From Streptosporangiaceae bacterium (GTDB lineage: Bacteria > Actinomycetota > Actinomycetes > Streptosporangiales > Streptosporangiaceae), in NCBI GenBank assembly GCA_019245115.1, contig JAFARZ010000351.1, positions 1 to 64,000 of the forward strand: 64,000 bases of DNA, given 5' to 3'. Positions 64,000 through 64,000 of the stretch are shown one piece after another. The first letter of the stretch is position 1. Each line of letters begins with the position of its first letter. The position numbers were made by a program, and so were the translations under genes. The notes under the pieces were generated by a model. It saw only the letters and a list, made by a program, of their open reading frames with translations, was not told where the DNA came from and searched no databases.

Positions 64000-64000
64000 T

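Overview
The window is high-GC DNA typical of a filamentous soil actinomycete (Actinomycetota). Evidence: GTG and TTG starts are common, and there are XRE/DUF397 regulators, PF04672-type methyltransferases, a GAF-ANTAR protein, STAS antagonists, Lgt and secreted LysM/Rpf-like proteins. I cannot name the species; a Streptosporangiales-like organism is my best guess. I saw no rRNA, tRNA, CRISPR array, transposase or prophage.

Layout. 0.2-6.7 kb: a form I aerobic CO dehydrogenase operon (coxM-coxS-coxL, minus strand) with a divergent LysR regulator, and an XdhC/CoxF-like maturation gene after an 800 bp repeat-filled gap. 6.9-9.5 kb: alpha/beta hydrolase, YbaK deacylase, phenylacetate-CoA ligase. 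10-12.9 kb: an EgtE-like aminotransferase, lgt, and an RDD protein with an apparent N-terminal frameshift. 12.9-18.6 kb: an oligopeptide/dipeptide ABC importer (A-B-C and fused D/F). 18.7-25.7 kb: ftsH, a zinc alcohol dehydrogenase, VOC protein, AraC remnant, STAS protein, acetyl-CoA synthetase. 25.9-31.7 kb: small metabolic and hypothetical genes, then a LysM protein.

31.7-35.9 kb: a class II aldolase divergent from mtnA (probably a DHAP-shunt salvage pair), a FrnE-type DsbA protein, a membrane protein and an Erm-type rRNA methyltransferase. 36-41.4 kb: two tandem PF04672 methyltransferases, DUF397, XRE regulator and a divergent HATPase (WhiJ-like locus), then a PPOX flavoprotein and an SDR. 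41.4-45.2 kb: LysM/Rpf-like protein, a 1.46 kb repeat-rich gap, a secreted protein and a GNAT enzyme. 45.1-48.7 kb: a co-translated GCS2 ligase / ATP-grasp / esterase operon. 48.7-51.9 kb: an ArsR gene, a chimeric AHSA1/RibD_C-like ORF and a large sacsin-like GHKL ATPase, all overlapping. 52.1-54.2 kb: STAS, GAF-ANTAR, ATP-dependent DNA ligase. 54.2-60.4 kb: a MacB-type ABC export system (permease, ATPase, adaptor, lipoprotein) with a divergent NarL-type two-component system and a STAS protein. 61-64 kb: an EXORDIUM-like secreted protein, an Rpf-like secreted protein and a MarR regulator.

The most unusual property is repeat content. A roughly 75 bp near-perfect palindrome occurs five times between genes. 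Two other intergenic families recur: one built on CGATGGCGCCATCG and one containing GGACCCTGGATCTTCA. Minisatellites of 5-63 bp units occur in gaps and, in frame, inside several proteins. One dispersed repeat forms the 3' part of the erm reading frame. Start codons were chosen from Shine-Dalgarno spacing and family N-termini; functions are inferred from motifs alone, without any database search.
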